Part shown: positions 42,447 to 53,119 of the stretch, piece after piece
How the letters are laid out: each line of letters opens with the position of its first letter
How positions within the stretch are numbered: the first letter of the stretch is position 1
Source of the DNA: Aeromicrobium marinum DSM 15272
Lineage (GTDB): Bacteria > Actinomycetota > Actinomycetes > Propionibacteriales > Nocardioidaceae
Assembly: GCF_000160775.2 (NCBI RefSeq)
Contig: NZ_CM001024.1
Coordinates: 1,228,113 to 1,292,112 of the forward strand
DNA: 64,000 bases
Direction: 5' to 3'
Translations under genes and position numbers: made by a program
Notes under the pieces: model-generated
What the model was told of the DNA's origin: nothing
Databases searched by the model: none
Seen by the model: the letters and a program-made list of their open reading frames with translations, nothing else

Positions 42447-43355
42447 CTAGCTGTCGTCGTCCTTGCGCTGCCGGGCGAGGAACTCCTCGAACTGACCGGC
42501 CAGCTCGTCGCCGCTGGGCAGCTCCTCGTCGCTGGCCAGCAGCGACTGGGCCGCACCGCGGGAGAAGGCGTCGTACTGCTCCTCGAGGCCCGCCAACAGG
42601 GCGCCGCCGTCCTGCGCGGAGATCTGCTGCTCGATCTCGACGAGCGCACTCTCCTGCTTGGCCTGCAGGCTGCTGGTGTCGACCTTGAGGTCCAGCCGTT
42701 CGACGACGGCGTCGAGCAGGGCCAGCGCCGCGCTGGGGAACTCGACCTGGGCGAGGTAGTGCGGCACGTGGACGACGTAGCCGGCCGCGTCGTGGCCCCA
42801 CGTGCCGAGGCGGTACTCCAACATCGACTGCGCCGACGACGGCACGGTGATCTCCGCGGACCACAGGTTGGTGCGGTCGACGAGCTCGGGCCGGGTGCCG
42901 TGCGCCGTGATCAGCGACGGCCGCGTGTGCGGGACCCCCATCGGGACCGCTCCGAGACCGAGGGTCAGCGGCACCCCGAACGTCTCGATGACGTCGCGGG
43001 TCTCGGCCGCGAACCGCTCCCACCCGAAGTCGGGCTCGGGTCCGGCCAGCAGCAGGAACGGCCGGCCGGCCTGGTCGTGCTCCAGCACGATCTCGAGGCG
43101 GGGTTCGGTGTAGTCGAGGTAGCGGTCCTGGGAGAACCGCACCAGGGGTCGGCGCGCGCGGTAGTCGTACATCGTTTCGATGTCGAAGGAGTGCAGCACC
43201 TCGCCCTCGCCGGAGTGCAGGGCCTCCGCGGCGATGCGCGTCGCCGACCCGGCTCCGAGGAACCCGTCGAGCGCGTGGATCAGCACCGGGCCCTCCCCGG
43301 GCGCTGCCGCATGGGGGTGCCGCTGGTTCAGGTCACGTCGTTTCGGCCACTGCAC
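42447..43355 (-). CDS. PAC2-family protein (proteasome-assembly-chaperone-like)
   Basis: About 302 residues if GTG 43355 is used; the exact start is uncertain because the frame is open upstream into dxs and no clear ribosome-binding site is seen. The core begins VLIHALDGFLGAGSAT (~25). LLLAGPEPDFGWERFA and GAVPMGVPHTRP are typical of the actinobacterial PAC2 proteins. The C-terminal ~60 residues are Glu/Gln-rich and probably coiled-coil. Actinobacteria with 20S proteasomes carry such proteins, but a chaperone role is inferred only from distant similarity. It starts about 10 nt after dxs ends, so it is co-transcribed with it. Confidence 0.85.
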   Translation of the reverse strand: MQWPKRRDLNQRHPHAAAPGEGPVLIHALDGFLGAGSATRIAAEALHSGEGEVLHSFDIETMYDYRARRPLVRFSQDRYLDYTEPRLEIVLEHDQAGRPFLLLAGPEPDFGWERFAAETRDVIETFGVPLTLGLGAVPMGVPHTRPSLITAHGTRPELVDRTNLWSAEITVPSSAQSMLEYRLGTWGHDAAGYVVHVPHYLAQVEFPSAALALLDAVVERLDLKVDTSSLQAKQESALVEIEQQISAQDGGALLAGLEEQYDAFSRGAAQSLLASDEELPSGDELAGQFEEFLARQRKDDDS

Positions 43356-43365
43356 GGTCAACCAC

Positions 43366-45276
43366 TCAGCCCTGCGCCGCATTCCGTGCGGCGACGGCCG
43401 CCAGGGTGTCGTCGGCCACGGCACGCGGCGTGAGGCCGAGCCGCTCGAGGATGACGTCGCGCTTGGCGTGGTGGAGGAACTCCTGCTCGACGCCGTGGAC
43501 CCGGACGGGCTGCTGCAGACCGGCGTCGGCCACGGCACGGGCGATCGTCGAGCCGGCGCCGCCCTGGCGCCCGTTGTCCTCGACGGTGACCACCAGGCGG
43601 TGCTCGCCGGCGAGCTCGACCACCGCCGGGTCGAGCGGCTTGACCCAGCGCGGGTCGACCACGGTGCAGGCGACCCCCTCGGCCGCCAGCAGCTCGGCCG
43701 CGGCCAGCGCGGTGCCGGCCATCGAGCCGATGCCGACGAGCAGCACCTCGGGGTCGGCGTCGCGCCGCAGCACGTCGACTCCACCGACCCGCTCGAGCGC
43801 GTCGATGTCGGCGCCCACCGGCCCCTTGGCGAACCGCACGACCGACGGGGCGTCGTCGATGTCGACGCACTCGCGGAGCAGCTCGCGCAGCTGGGTGCCG
43901 TCCCGGGGCGCCGCCAGGTGCAGGCGCGGGACGAGCTGGAGGAGCGAGAGGTCCCACATGCCGTTGTGGCTGGCTCCGTCGTCACCGGTGACGCCCGCCC
44001 GGTCGAGCACGAAGGTGACCCCGCAGCGGTGCAGGGCCACGTCGAGCAGCACCTGGTCGAAGGCGCGGTTCAGGAAGGTGGCGTAGACGGCGACCACAGG
44101 GTGAAGACCGCCCATCGCCAGCCCGGCGGCGCAGGTGACGGCGTGCTGCTCGGCGATGCCGACGTCGAACACCCGGTCGGGGAACTTGTCAGCGAAGGCG
44201 TCGAGGCCGACGGGGTAGAGCATCGCGGCGGTGATGCCGACGACGTCGGTGCGCTCGTCGGCGATCCGCACGATCTCGTCACGGAACACCGAGGTCCACC
44301 CGGCGGGAGCGACGGCCACCGCGTCACCGGTCTCGCGGTCGAACGGCGGCGCCTGGTGCATCTGGTCGTTCTCGTTCTCGACGGCGATGTCGTAGCCGTG
44401 GCCCTTGGTCGTGATGACGTGGACGAGCACGGGCCCGCCGAACCCGCGCGCAGCGGCGAGGGCGCGCTCCACCGCCGGACGGTCGTGACCGTGCACCGGT
44501 CCGAGGTACTTGATGCCCAGGTCCTCGAACATGCCCTGGGGGGCGAGGGCGTCCTTGACGCCCTTCTTGATCGCGTGGAGCGCCTCGTAGGCCGCGGGCC
44601 CGATCGGTCCGCCCCGGGTGGTCAGCACGTCCTTGACGGTCTTCAGGGCCGGCTCGTACCCCGGACTGGTGCGGATGCCGGTGAGCCGGTTGGCGAGGCC
44701 GCCGACGGTCGGGGTGTACGAGCGACCGTTGTCGTTGACGACGACGACCAGCCGCCGGTCACGGTGGGCGGCGATGTTGTTCAGCGCCTCCCAGGCCATG
44801 CCGCCGGTGAGGGCGCCGTCGCCGATGACGGCGACGACGTGTCGGTCCGAGCCGAGCAGCTCGTTCGCGCGGGCCAGCCCGTCGGCGTACGAAAGGCTCG
44901 TGGAGGCGTGGCTGTTCTCGACCCAGTCGTGCTCGGACTCCGCCTGCGCGGGGTAGCCCGAGAGCCCGGTCTCGGTGCGCAGCTCGCCGAAGCGGTCGGC
45001 GCGACCGGTGACCATCTTGTGCACGTACGACTGGTGACCGGTGTCCCAGATGACACGGTCGGCGGGTGACTCGAACACCCGGTGGATCGCCAGGGTCAGC
45101 TCGACGACCCCGAGATTGGGCCCGAGGTGGCCACCGCGGGCCGCGACGGAGGTGATGAGCAGCTCACGGATCTCGGCAGCGAGCTGGTCCAGCTGCGCGG
45201 CGTCGAGGGTCCTGAGGTCGGCCGGGCCGCGGACGTCCGCCAGGACTCCTCGGGGTCGATCCGGTGACGTGGGCAT
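43366..45276 (-). CDS. dxs: 1-deoxy-D-xylulose-5-phosphate synthase
   Basis: 636 residues from ATG 45276. It is a thiamine-diphosphate enzyme making DXP from pyruvate and glyceraldehyde-3-phosphate, the first step of the MEP isoprenoid pathway. [12 protein letters not shown] (~50), [16 protein letters not shown] (~155-170, TPP-Mg motif), [22 protein letters not shown] (~375, with the catalytic Glu) and the C-terminal transketolase domain are all present. TAGAGT sits 6 nt before the ATG and overlaps the stop of the upstream flavin-reductase gene. Confidence 0.97.
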   Translation of the reverse strand: MPTSPDRPRGVLADVRGPADLRTLDAAQLDQLAAEIRELLITSVAARGGHLGPNLGVVELTLAIHRVFESPADRVIWDTGHQSYVHKMVTGRADRFGELRTETGLSGYPAQAESEHDWVENSHASTSLSYADGLARANELLGSDRHVVAVIGDGALTGGMAWEALNNIAAHRDRRLVVVVNDNGRSYTPTVGGLANRLTGIRTSPGYEPALKTVKDVLTTRGGPIGPAAYEALHAIKKGVKDALAPQGMFEDLGIKYLGPVHGHDRPAVERALAAARGFGGPVLVHVITTKGHGYDIAVENENDQMHQAPPFDRETGDAVAVAPAGWTSVFRDEIVRIADERTDVVGITAAMLYPVGLDAFADKFPDRVFDVGIAEQHAVTCAAGLAMGGLHPVVAVYATFLNRAFDQVLLDVALHRCGVTFVLDRAGVTGDDGASHNGMWDLSLLQLVPRLHLAAPRDGTQLRELLRECVDIDDAPSVVRFAKGPVGADIDALERVGGVDVLRRDADPEVLLVGIGSMAGTALAAAELLAAEGVACTVVDPRWVKPLDPAVVELAGEHRLVVTVEDNGRQGGAGSTIARAVADAGLQQPVRVHGVEQEFLHHAKRDVILERLGLTPRAVADDTLAAVAARNAAQG

Positions 45277-45282
45277 GAACTC

Positions 45283-45288
45283 ACTCTA
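45283..45288 (-). promoter_or_regulatory. dxs -10 element containing the flavin-reductase stop codon
   Basis: TAGAGT on the minus strand. Its TAG terminates the upstream gene, and 6 nt separate it from the dxs ATG. Confidence 0.55.
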
Positions 45289-45813
45289 CCGACCGGGCTG
45301 TGCCGTCACCCGCCGGAAGGCTCCCCTCAGGTGCACCAGTGCCTCGACGTCCTGGGCCTCCGCGTGGCGCACCACCCCGTCGACCAGGACCGACCAGCCG
45401 ACCTGCTGGTCGCACGCGGTCACGTCGGCGCCGAGGTGGCCGGCGGCTCCCGCCAGCACCGGACCGTGGGGGCCGTCGGTCCACTCCCCCTGCGTGAACG
45501 GGCCTCCCGGCGCCGGCTCGTGGCCCGCGAAGACCCCGGCCAGGAACTCCTGTCCCGCCGCCAGCACGTTCACCGTGAAGGAGCCGCCGTCGACCAGTCG
45601 CTCGGTGAGGTCGGCGATCGGGTCGAGCAGACCGATGACGTGCGCCGGATCACCCTCGGCCACCAGGACGGACGACACCGTCAGGCCGACCCGGTCGCGG
45701 CCGGATCCCGTGGCCCAGACCGTCGCCGGGGCGGCCATCCGGCCCCGCACCTGACGCAGGGCGTCACGGCCCTCGTCCGGCGTGCGGAACGGGTGGTCGG
45801 AGTGGATCGTCAC
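45286..45813 (-). CDS. Flavin reductase-like domain protein
   Basis: 175 residues from GTG 45813. It is a split-barrel flavin-binding fold of the HpaC/flavin-reductase type: APATVWATGSGRDRVGLTVSSV (~28-49) matches the FMN-binding T-x-S-S segment, followed by DGGSFTVNVLA (~77) and the GPVLAGAAGHLGADV region (~117-131). It reduces or binds FMN/FAD, possibly as partner of a two-component monooxygenase that is not encoded nearby. TAGGCT (45820-45825, minus strand) is 6 nt before the GTG (leaderless). Confidence 0.82.
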   Translation of the reverse strand: MTIHSDHPFRTPDEGRDALRQVRGRMAAPATVWATGSGRDRVGLTVSSVLVAEGDPAHVIGLLDPIADLTERLVDGGSFTVNVLAAGQEFLAGVFAGHEPAPGGPFTQGEWTDGPHGPVLAGAAGHLGADVTACDQQVGWSVLVDGVVRHAEAQDVEALVHLRGAFRRVTAQPGR

Positions 45814-45849
45814 CCGATCAGCCTAGGCGCGACCCAGCCCCACCGCCCT

Positions 45850-45912
45850 CGCTGGGCGTGACGTTTCGGCCCCCAGAACGGCGTTCTGGGGGCCGAAACG
45901 TCACGCCCAGCG
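45850..45912. repeat. 63-nt perfect palindrome
   Basis: Bases 45850-45880 and 45882-45912 are exact reverse complements (31 bp, one central G). The arm includes GTGACGTTTCGGCCCCCAG and ends AACG. It lies 13 nt beyond the acnA stop and upstream of the flavin-reductase gene, on a stretch with no coding potential. It may act as a terminator, but its length and perfection go beyond a normal one and suggest a dispersed palindromic repeat. Confidence 0.9.
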
Positions 45913-45925
45913 GGGAGGCGGATGC

Positions 45926-48598
<2,673 letters not shown>

Positions 48599-48697
48599 GG
48601 GTGCTCTCCTTGGGCCGCGGTTCGGGACCATCCTGCCCCGAGGTGGAGGGGCCGACCGAGGTCAGGTGTGCCTAACTCCGGGACCGGCTCGTACATT

Positions 48698-48715
48698 TAT
48701 CTTGACATCAAGATA
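48698..48715. promoter_or_regulatory. 18-bp palindromic operator upstream of acnA (TamR/PecS-like)
   Basis: TATCTTGACATCAAGATA has perfect 8-bp arms around CA. It lies 100 bp upstream of the acnA ATG and directly after the RDD gene stop. It resembles the 18-bp palindromes described for the urate/trans-aconitate-responsive MarR branch (TamR, PecS), and TamR controls aconitase in Streptomyces. The match is from memory. No such regulator gene is in the window. Confidence 0.55.
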
Positions 48716-48717
48716 CT

Positions 48718-49413
48718 TTACCAGAGGGACGGAACGCGCCAGATCAGGGGCCAGAAGAAGGCGATGTACGCGCTCGTGACCGCCAGGACCCCGCCGATCG
48801 CCACGACGTCGAGCCACCGCAGGGCCGTCCGCCGGCGCGGCGACGTCTTGGCGCCCGCCCCCGAGGCGATCTCGACCCGGGTGCGCAGGACACGGTCGGC
48901 GACCCCACGGTCGGTCGGCAGCAACAACGGCACGATGAGGACGATCAGCGCGAGGTAGGCGAATCCGCCGACCCGCCAGGGTTCGGGCGTGAGCGAGCGG
49001 AGGACGGTGGGCAGACCGATCGGCACCGCGGCGAGCGCGAGGTCGAGCAGACCGACCATCACGAGCCCACGGGCCAGTCCGCGGAGCGGACCCGTCGGAC
49101 GGCCGGTCCCGGCGTCGACGACCCGCAGGCGGTGTCGGTGCTTGCCGATGCTGTGGCCGCGCCGGCCCTGCCGGAGACCGTTGTTCCAGAGGAGGAAGAT
49201 CTCGCCGGCGATCAGCCCGCTGAGCACGAGGCCCTCCGACAGGCCGATCGACCAGAACGTGTCAGGACCGTCGGCGACCATCCGGGCGGCCGCGTAGACC
49301 GCAGCACCCGCCGAGAAGGCCAGGCAGAACAGGACCGCGTCCTGACCGAGGGCGTCGCGTCGACGTTGCCGCAGCGTGAGCCCGACCGGGACGTCGACCT
49401 CGAGATTGCTCAC
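48718..49413 (-). CDS. RDD-family membrane protein
   Basis: 231 residues from a GTG. The N-terminal hydrophobic helices are FCLAFSAGAAVYAAARMV (~29-46) and LVLSGLIAGEIFLLW. The RDD-type core is GRRGHSIGKHRHRLRVVDAG (~84-103), typical of RDD proteins, then three more helices and a C-terminal one ending FFWPLIWRVPSLW. The function of the family is mostly unknown; some members are Na+/H+ antiporter-like. It ends 3 nt before the acnA operator. Confidence 0.8.
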   Translation of the reverse strand: MSNLEVDVPVGLTLRQRRRDALGQDAVLFCLAFSAGAAVYAAARMVADGPDTFWSIGLSEGLVLSGLIAGEIFLLWNNGLRQGRRGHSIGKHRHRLRVVDAGTGRPTGPLRGLARGLVMVGLLDLALAAVPIGLPTVLRSLTPEPWRVGGFAYLALIVLIVPLLLPTDRGVADRVLRTRVEIASGAGAKTSPRRRTALRWLDVVAIGGVLAVTSAYIAFFWPLIWRVPSLW

Positions 49414-49466
49414 CTGTCCATCATGACCCCTGCCCCCGGTGGTGTCACGGATGCGTCACCCGCGCG

Positions 49467-49544
49467 TCACCCGACCGCCTCCTCCTGACGGACCAGCACC
49501 GCCACGCACTCGACGTGGTGCGTCATCGGGAACACGTCGGCGTT
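49467..49544 (-). pseudogene. 3' fragment of a TrmA/RlmD-type RNA (uracil-5-)methyltransferase
   Basis: The minus-strand frame reads ADVFPMTHHVECVAVLVRQ and ends at TGA (49467-49469). DLFPMTHHVECV is the characteristic C-terminus of class I SAM-dependent tRNA/23S rRNA m5U methyltransferases, including the catalytic-region Glu. Only about 25 codons remain. Upstream (rightward) the homology stops near 49541, where base composition also drops and mobile-element genes begin. The body of the gene must lie beyond the inserted island or be lost. This is the likely left attachment site. Confidence 0.75.
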
Positions 49545-49864
49545 ATTACGCGGGATTGCGCATGTTTGCGCTCGACTGCGAATGACCACAGAAAATGGCC
49601 TCTGACCTGCAGCGATGACGATTCCAGACGCTGCTTTCGACAGGAGTCACTTGCAAGGGTTTGCGAATCAAAGCGAGCCCATTCCGAGCCCTCGTGTCAG
49701 CAGGCCCTCACGGTCACAAGCGAGCGCAAACCCAAGCGCGGACATCACTCCCAGCGTAAGGCGGAAAGCACGACCGAGACGAACGCACGGAGCCGAACCA
49801 CGCAACTTGGATCGGCCGAGACCCTCGCGCCCCTTGCTTGCTCTGTCTTCGCGCCCGGTCGGGC
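49545..49864. other. Non-coding island edge
   Basis: About 320 bases of lower GC than the core genome, with no convincing coding sequence on either strand. It contains one copy of a 32-nt imperfect repeat (49581-49612) whose partner lies beyond the ParDE-type genes, and it ends at the TAGAAT -10 (49865-49870) of the parD-like gene. Confidence 0.6.
49581..49612 (+). repeat. Imperfect direct repeat, copy 1 (flanks ParDE-type module)
   Basis: 32 nt matching 50609-50640 at 25 of 32 positions, with an identical CTGACCTGCAG end. The first half, GAATGACCACA, also matches in inverted form other GGTC(A/G)TTC elements at 50588-50598 and 50663-50671. Confidence 0.5.
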
Positions 49865-49889
49865 TAGAATCAGGTGAGGAGGTGCCCTG

Positions 49890-50177
49890 ATGGCCACGCA
49901 GAATGTCCCGCTCAGCGAGCACGGTCGAGAGTACGTTGCTGCTGTCGTCGAGAGCGGCGAGGCGAAGGACGCGGCCGAAGTCGTTGACTTCGCGCTCCGG
50001 AAGATGGAAGCGGACCGGCGAGCGCACGGCGCTAAGGTCGAGGCGTTCCGCGAGGCAGTTCAGACCGGGCTTGATGATCTGGACAACGGCCGGTTCACAG
50101 CCGTCGCGGTCGAGGAACTCCCCTCGTTCATCAACGGGCTGAGCCCACGTCTGTCCCAGGGCACGCCGGTGCAGTGA
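49890..50177 (+). CDS. ParD-like antitoxin
   Basis: 95 residues with GAGGAGG before the ATG and TAGAAT (49865-49870) as a likely -10. The N-terminal MATQNVPLSEHGREYVAAVV resembles a ribbon-helix-helix DNA-binding start. SGEAKDAAEVVDFALRKMEAD (~22-42) is the ParD/CopG helix pair, and the C-terminal part would wrap the toxin. It should repress its own operon and neutralise the downstream protein. A single-base overlap logic (GTGA) joins it to the toxin gene. Confidence 0.85.
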   Translation: MATQNVPLSEHGREYVAAVVESGEAKDAAEVVDFALRKMEADRRAHGAKVEAFREAVQTGLDDLDNGRFTAVAVEELPSFINGLSPRLSQGTPVQ

Positions 50178-50536
50178 AGACCGAGCCTCACATCTCGGGC
50201 TCTGCCCAGAACGACATCGCACACGCGCTGGAGTGGTCGTTCGAGACCTTCGGTGCCGCAGCGGAAGCCCGCTACGCGGCGCTCGTCGCCGCCGCGATCG
50301 CCCACGCCGCACAAGGCCCTGACGGCCTCGGATTCAAGAAGCGTGCCGAGTTGCCCGGCGACGTCCTCAGTTGGCACCTCTCCCAGAGCATCATGCACAG
50401 CGCTGGAGGTCGGGTCCGCAAGCCAAGGCACGTCCTCATCTGTCGCTGGGTTGGTGACCAACTTCAGGTCGCTCGCCTGCTCCACGAGGTCCAGGACCCA
50501 GCCCTGAACTTCGACCCGACAACCGACTGGGCCTAA
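50174..50536 (+). CDS. ParE/RelE-family toxin-like protein
   Basis: 120 residues from a GTG overlapping the parD-like stop (GTGA). The ParE-like fold is suggested by SGSAQNDIAHALEWSFETFG (~9-28), the usual helical hairpin, and a C-terminal strand region HVLICRWVGDQLQVARLLHE (~86-105). ParE toxins poison gyrase, while RelE relatives cut mRNA; the class cannot be settled by eye. It probably stabilises the island. A long hairpin 105 nt downstream ends the operon. Confidence 0.83.
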   Translation: MKTEPHISGSAQNDIAHALEWSFETFGAAAEARYAALVAAAIAHAAQGPDGLGFKKRAELPGDVLSWHLSQSIMHSAGGRVRKPRHVLICRWVGDQLQVARLLHEVQDPALNFDPTTDWA

Positions 50537-50608
50537 CACGCTTTGATCGGTTCGATCTCTATTACGACATCTAACCGGGCCTCCGGCTGCGGTCATTCAG
50601 CAACGCCG

Positions 50609-50640
50609 AACGACCGCAAAGAACAGCCGCTGACCTGCAG
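50609..50640 (+). repeat. Imperfect direct repeat, copy 2
   Basis: Partner of 49581-49612. TGCGGTCATTC (50588-50598) and GAACGACCGCA (50608-50618) also form an 11-bp inverted repeat with one mismatch, so this stretch can fold or bind a dimeric protein. Confidence 0.5.
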
Positions 50641-50680
50641 AAACGCCGCCGAGCGACCTTTTGGTCGTTCGGCGGCGTTT
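50641..50680 (+). terminator. Strong hairpin after the ParDE-type operon
   Basis: Bases 50641-50658 pair with 50663-50680 over 18 bp (one G-U) around a TTTT loop. The stem begins AAACGCCGCC and ends GGCGGCGTTT. It is the best intrinsic-terminator-like structure in the island. Confidence 0.75.
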
Positions 50681-50703
50681 GCTGTTGGTAGCCGCTCGCC
50701 TGT

Positions 50704-50721
50704 TACAAATCCGGTACAAAT
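50704..50721 (+). repeat. Tandem TACAAAT elements (possible integrase arm sites)
   Basis: TACAAAT occurs at 50704-50710 and 50715-50721, an 11-bp period (one helical turn). Together with the GGTCRTTC elements this makes the 418-nt gap between the ParE-like gene and the excisionase gene look like a recombination/regulatory region. I see no gene in that gap. Confidence 0.35.
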
Positions 50722-50954
50722 TTGGGTAGCGCCATCCCCTGCCACACGGTCCTCAGGGGGCTCCCTAGGTAGGTCGCGGCCCGCCTCGGTTGCCCGAGCC
50801 TCCAGCCTGGCATCGCACGGTCCGGCGACCACCGCCGCGATGCCCGAGCCATCTTGCTGTCGCATCATTTCCACCGACGTGATCGCTCCCATGCCGCCGT
50901 CGGACATAGGTGCCCGTAGACCAACTGTCCGTCAACGCCGCGAGGAGGGGCTTG

Positions 50955-51230
50955 ATGATGGCAACGAACTCGAACGTGCCGGCTATGGAACCGGGAATCT
51001 TTGGGCCGCGTCGGCGCGGAGGCCGCGGCAGCCGGCAACCCAGGCTGGTCGACGCCCAAGAGCTGTGGGACATCGACGATGTCGCGTCCTACCTTGGTGT
51101 GACCAAGCAGACCATCTACTCATGGCGGACGACGGGCTACGGCCCGGCCGGCTTCCGTGTCGGAAAGCATCTGCGCTGGCGGGCAGCAACCGTGATCAAT
51201 TGGACGGTGCAACTCGAGGAGAATCAGTGA
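50955..51230 (+). CDS. Excisionase-like helix-turn-helix protein
   Basis: 91 residues from ATG 50955 (AGGAGGGG 5 nt upstream; ATG 50958 equally possible). After a basic Arg/Gly linker (GPRRRGGRGSRQPR), residues ~38-85 form a MerR/AlpA/Xis-type winged HTH: WDIDDVASYLGVTKQTIYSW and FRVGKHLRWRAATVINW. Such proteins sit next to tyrosine integrases and direct excision. Here the integrase start follows ~105 nt later but is broken. Confidence 0.85.
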   Translation: MMATNSNVPAMEPGIFGPRRRGGRGSRQPRLVDAQELWDIDDVASYLGVTKQTIYSWRTTGYGPAGFRVGKHLRWRAATVINWTVQLEENQ

Positions 51231-51335
51231 TACCGAGAGGCCATCAGCCTCAGCCGGAATCGGTTCCAGCGCCAGCAGGCCGCAGGTGCTCGTCATCAAT
51301 GCTGGTCACCCGGTCGGACTCTGCCAAGGACAGCC

Positions 51336-51469
51336 ATGGCCAGCATTAGTCCCGGTAGGCCAGCGGACGGGAGCCCTCGTTACGTTGTGAACTATCGAGA
51401 TCCCGAGGGGCGGCAGCGCCGCAAGACCTTCAGACGCAAAGCGGAGGCGGTCGCGTTCTGTGGTTCCCC
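51336..51469 (+). pseudogene. Tyrosine integrase, 5' fragment interrupted by IS1380-type element
   Basis: From ATG 51336 the frame reads MASISPGRPADGSPRYVVNY then DPEGRQRRKTFRRKAEAVAF, the arm-type DNA-binding/AP2-like N-terminus of phage-type site-specific recombinases (compare K-T-F-x-x-K-x-A). Homology ends at about 51459, and TGA at 51471-51473 is inside the IS terminal repeat. The catalytic domain with the R-H-R-Y residues is absent and was not found after the IS. The island should therefore be immobile unless an integrase acts in trans. Confidence 0.82.
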
Positions 51470-53119
51470 CTGAGCCCGGATCCACCGATGAGAGTGCCGG
51501 TGTGAGCGTGGCGTAGAACGAGAATGCCCTTGCTGGGCGGGAGAATCGGGCTTGCTGAAGGACCGATTCGACACCGAGCAAGGGACACCTCGTAAGTGAA
51601 AGCCTCTCACACGGTCCGGCCCGTTTTCGATGACCCGAACGTGGTGTCGGACGCGGGCCTGGTGCCGGTGCTCCGGCTGGCCGAAGCGGCCGGACTGTAC
51701 GACCTCCTCGATGACCAGTTGAGCGTCGACTCGGCCAACGCGACGGCGAAGGCGACCAGCGTGGTGGGCGGGATGCTGGCGGGCGCGGACAGCATCGATG
51801 ACCTGGACCTGCTGCGCCACGGCGGGATGCCGAAGTTGTTCTCCGGGGTGCGATCGCCCTCGACGTTGGGGGCGTTCCTGCGCTCCTTCACCCACGGGCA
51901 CGTGCAGCAGCTCGACGCCGTCGGCGGAGATCTCCTCACGGGCCTGACCGCTCGGGTGCCCGGGCTGATCGCCGGCGCGGAGAACGTCGAGGGGTTCGCG
52001 TGCATCGACCTCGACGACACCATCCGCGAGGTGCACGGCTACGCCAAGCAGGCCGCCGCCTACGGCTACACCGGGGTGCGGGGGCTGAACATCCAACTCG
52101 CCACGATCTCCACCCCGTTGGCCGCGCCGGTGATCGCCCGGGCCAGGCTCCGCAAGGGCAGCACCGCCTCGGCCAAGGGCGCGGGCCGATTGCTGGCCCA
52201 GGCCATCAGCACGGCCCGCACTGCGGGTGTGAAGAGCCGGATCCTGTGTCGGGCCGACTCGGCCTACTACGGGTGGGCGTTCGTCGGGACCGCGATCCGC
52301 GCCAAGACCTGGTTCTCCGTCACCGCCCGGATGACCAAGACCGTCACCGCGGCGATCGGCGGCATCAACGAGGACGCCTGGCAGCCGATCAGGTATCCCC
52401 ACGCGATCTGGGAGGAAGTCGAGCAACGCTGGATCTCTGACGCCGAGGTCGCCGAGGTGCCGTTCACCGCGTTCACCGGCCGCCGCAAGGCCGAGAACGT
52501 GACCTGCAGGCTGGTCGTGCGACGGGTCAAGCGGCTCCAACGCCTGGCCAGCGATGGCACCGAGCAGGGCGAACTGTTCGCGACCTACCGCCACCACGCC
52601 TTCATCACCAACAGCACCCTCGAGATGGTCGAGGCCGACCAGCGGCACCGTGACCACGCGATCGTCGAGCAGACCATCGCCGAGTTGAAGGACAACGCGC
52701 TCGCGCACCTGCCGTCGGGCAAGTACAGCGCCAACGCTGCCTGGGTCTCCTTGGCGGTGATCGCGTTCAACCTCGCCCGCGCCGCCGCGGTCGCCGCCGA
52801 CCTTGCCAAGGCCCGCTGGGCGACCCTGCGCCGCAAGATCATCAGAGTCGCCGGCCGGATCGCCTCCACCAGCCGCCGGCACGACCTGCACCTCCCGATC
52901 CAGTGGCCCTGGGCCTACAACTGGGAGACCCTGCACGCCGTCGCGACCGCCCCACCCAACACGACGACCTGACCACCCAGCCCCAGCGGGCGCGACCGAG
53001 GACCTCGAAGTGGAAGAGCCGGGAACGACCGGCAGGTCAACCACGCCCACGAGCCGGTCCCCACCCCGATCCACCAAAGATCACCACTCACGAACCAACG
53101 GTGGTGGATCCGGGCTGAG
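51470..53119 (+). mobile_element. IS1380-family insertion sequence
   Basis: Terminal inverted repeats CTGAGCCCGGATCCACC (51470-51486) and its complement (53103-53119) match at 16 of 17 positions and bracket one transposase gene, giving ~1.65 kb. No target-site duplication is visible: the flanks read CCCC and CTGA. The left end cuts the integrase gene, while the right end abuts an IS3 remnant, so a deletion or recombination after insertion is likely. Confidence 0.85.
51596..52972 (+). CDS. IS1380-family transposase
   Basis: 458 residues, GTG start (reading MKASHTVRP). It is a DDE transposase of the IS1380 type: first Asp in FACIDLDDTIREVHGYAKQ (~140), second in CRADSAYYGW (~220), and the Glu in HRDHAIVEQTIAELKDNAL (~352-370). 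The Y-x-Y-x2-R-like spacing between is as expected. Full length and without internal stops, so potentially active. It drove the disruption of the integrase gene. Confidence 0.93.
   Translation: MKASHTVRPVFDDPNVVSDAGLVPVLRLAEAAGLYDLLDDQLSVDSANATAKATSVVGGMLAGADSIDDLDLLRHGGMPKLFSGVRSPSTLGAFLRSFTHGHVQQLDAVGGDLLTGLTARVPGLIAGAENVEGFACIDLDDTIREVHGYAKQAAAYGYTGVRGLNIQLATISTPLAAPVIARARLRKGSTASAKGAGRLLAQAISTARTAGVKSRILCRADSAYYGWAFVGTAIRAKTWFSVTARMTKTVTAAIGGINEDAWQPIRYPHAIWEEVEQRWISDAEVAEVPFTAFTGRRKAENVTCRLVVRRVKRLQRLASDGTEQGELFATYRHHAFITNSTLEMVEADQRHRDHAIVEQTIAELKDNALAHLPSGKYSANAAWVSLAVIAFNLARAAAVAADLAKARWATLRRKIIRVAGRIASTSRRHDLHLPIQWPWAYNWETLHAVATAPPNTTT

Noticed and set aside
45873..45890. GAAC...GTTC centre of the palindrome as a LexA/SOS box
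   Set aside because: The actinobacterial SOS box needs GAAC-N4-GTTC; here the spacing is GGC (3 nt) and the site is far from any gene start.
48664..48683. Possible IdeR/DtxR iron box upstream of acnA
   Set aside because: The best alignment to the 19-bp consensus gives about 12 of 19 matches, with the outer arm missing; too weak to list.
51470..53119. IS1380 and IS3 as a composite transposon carrying the cargo
   Set aside because: The two elements are of different families and adjacent, with no second matching IS flanking the cargo in this window.
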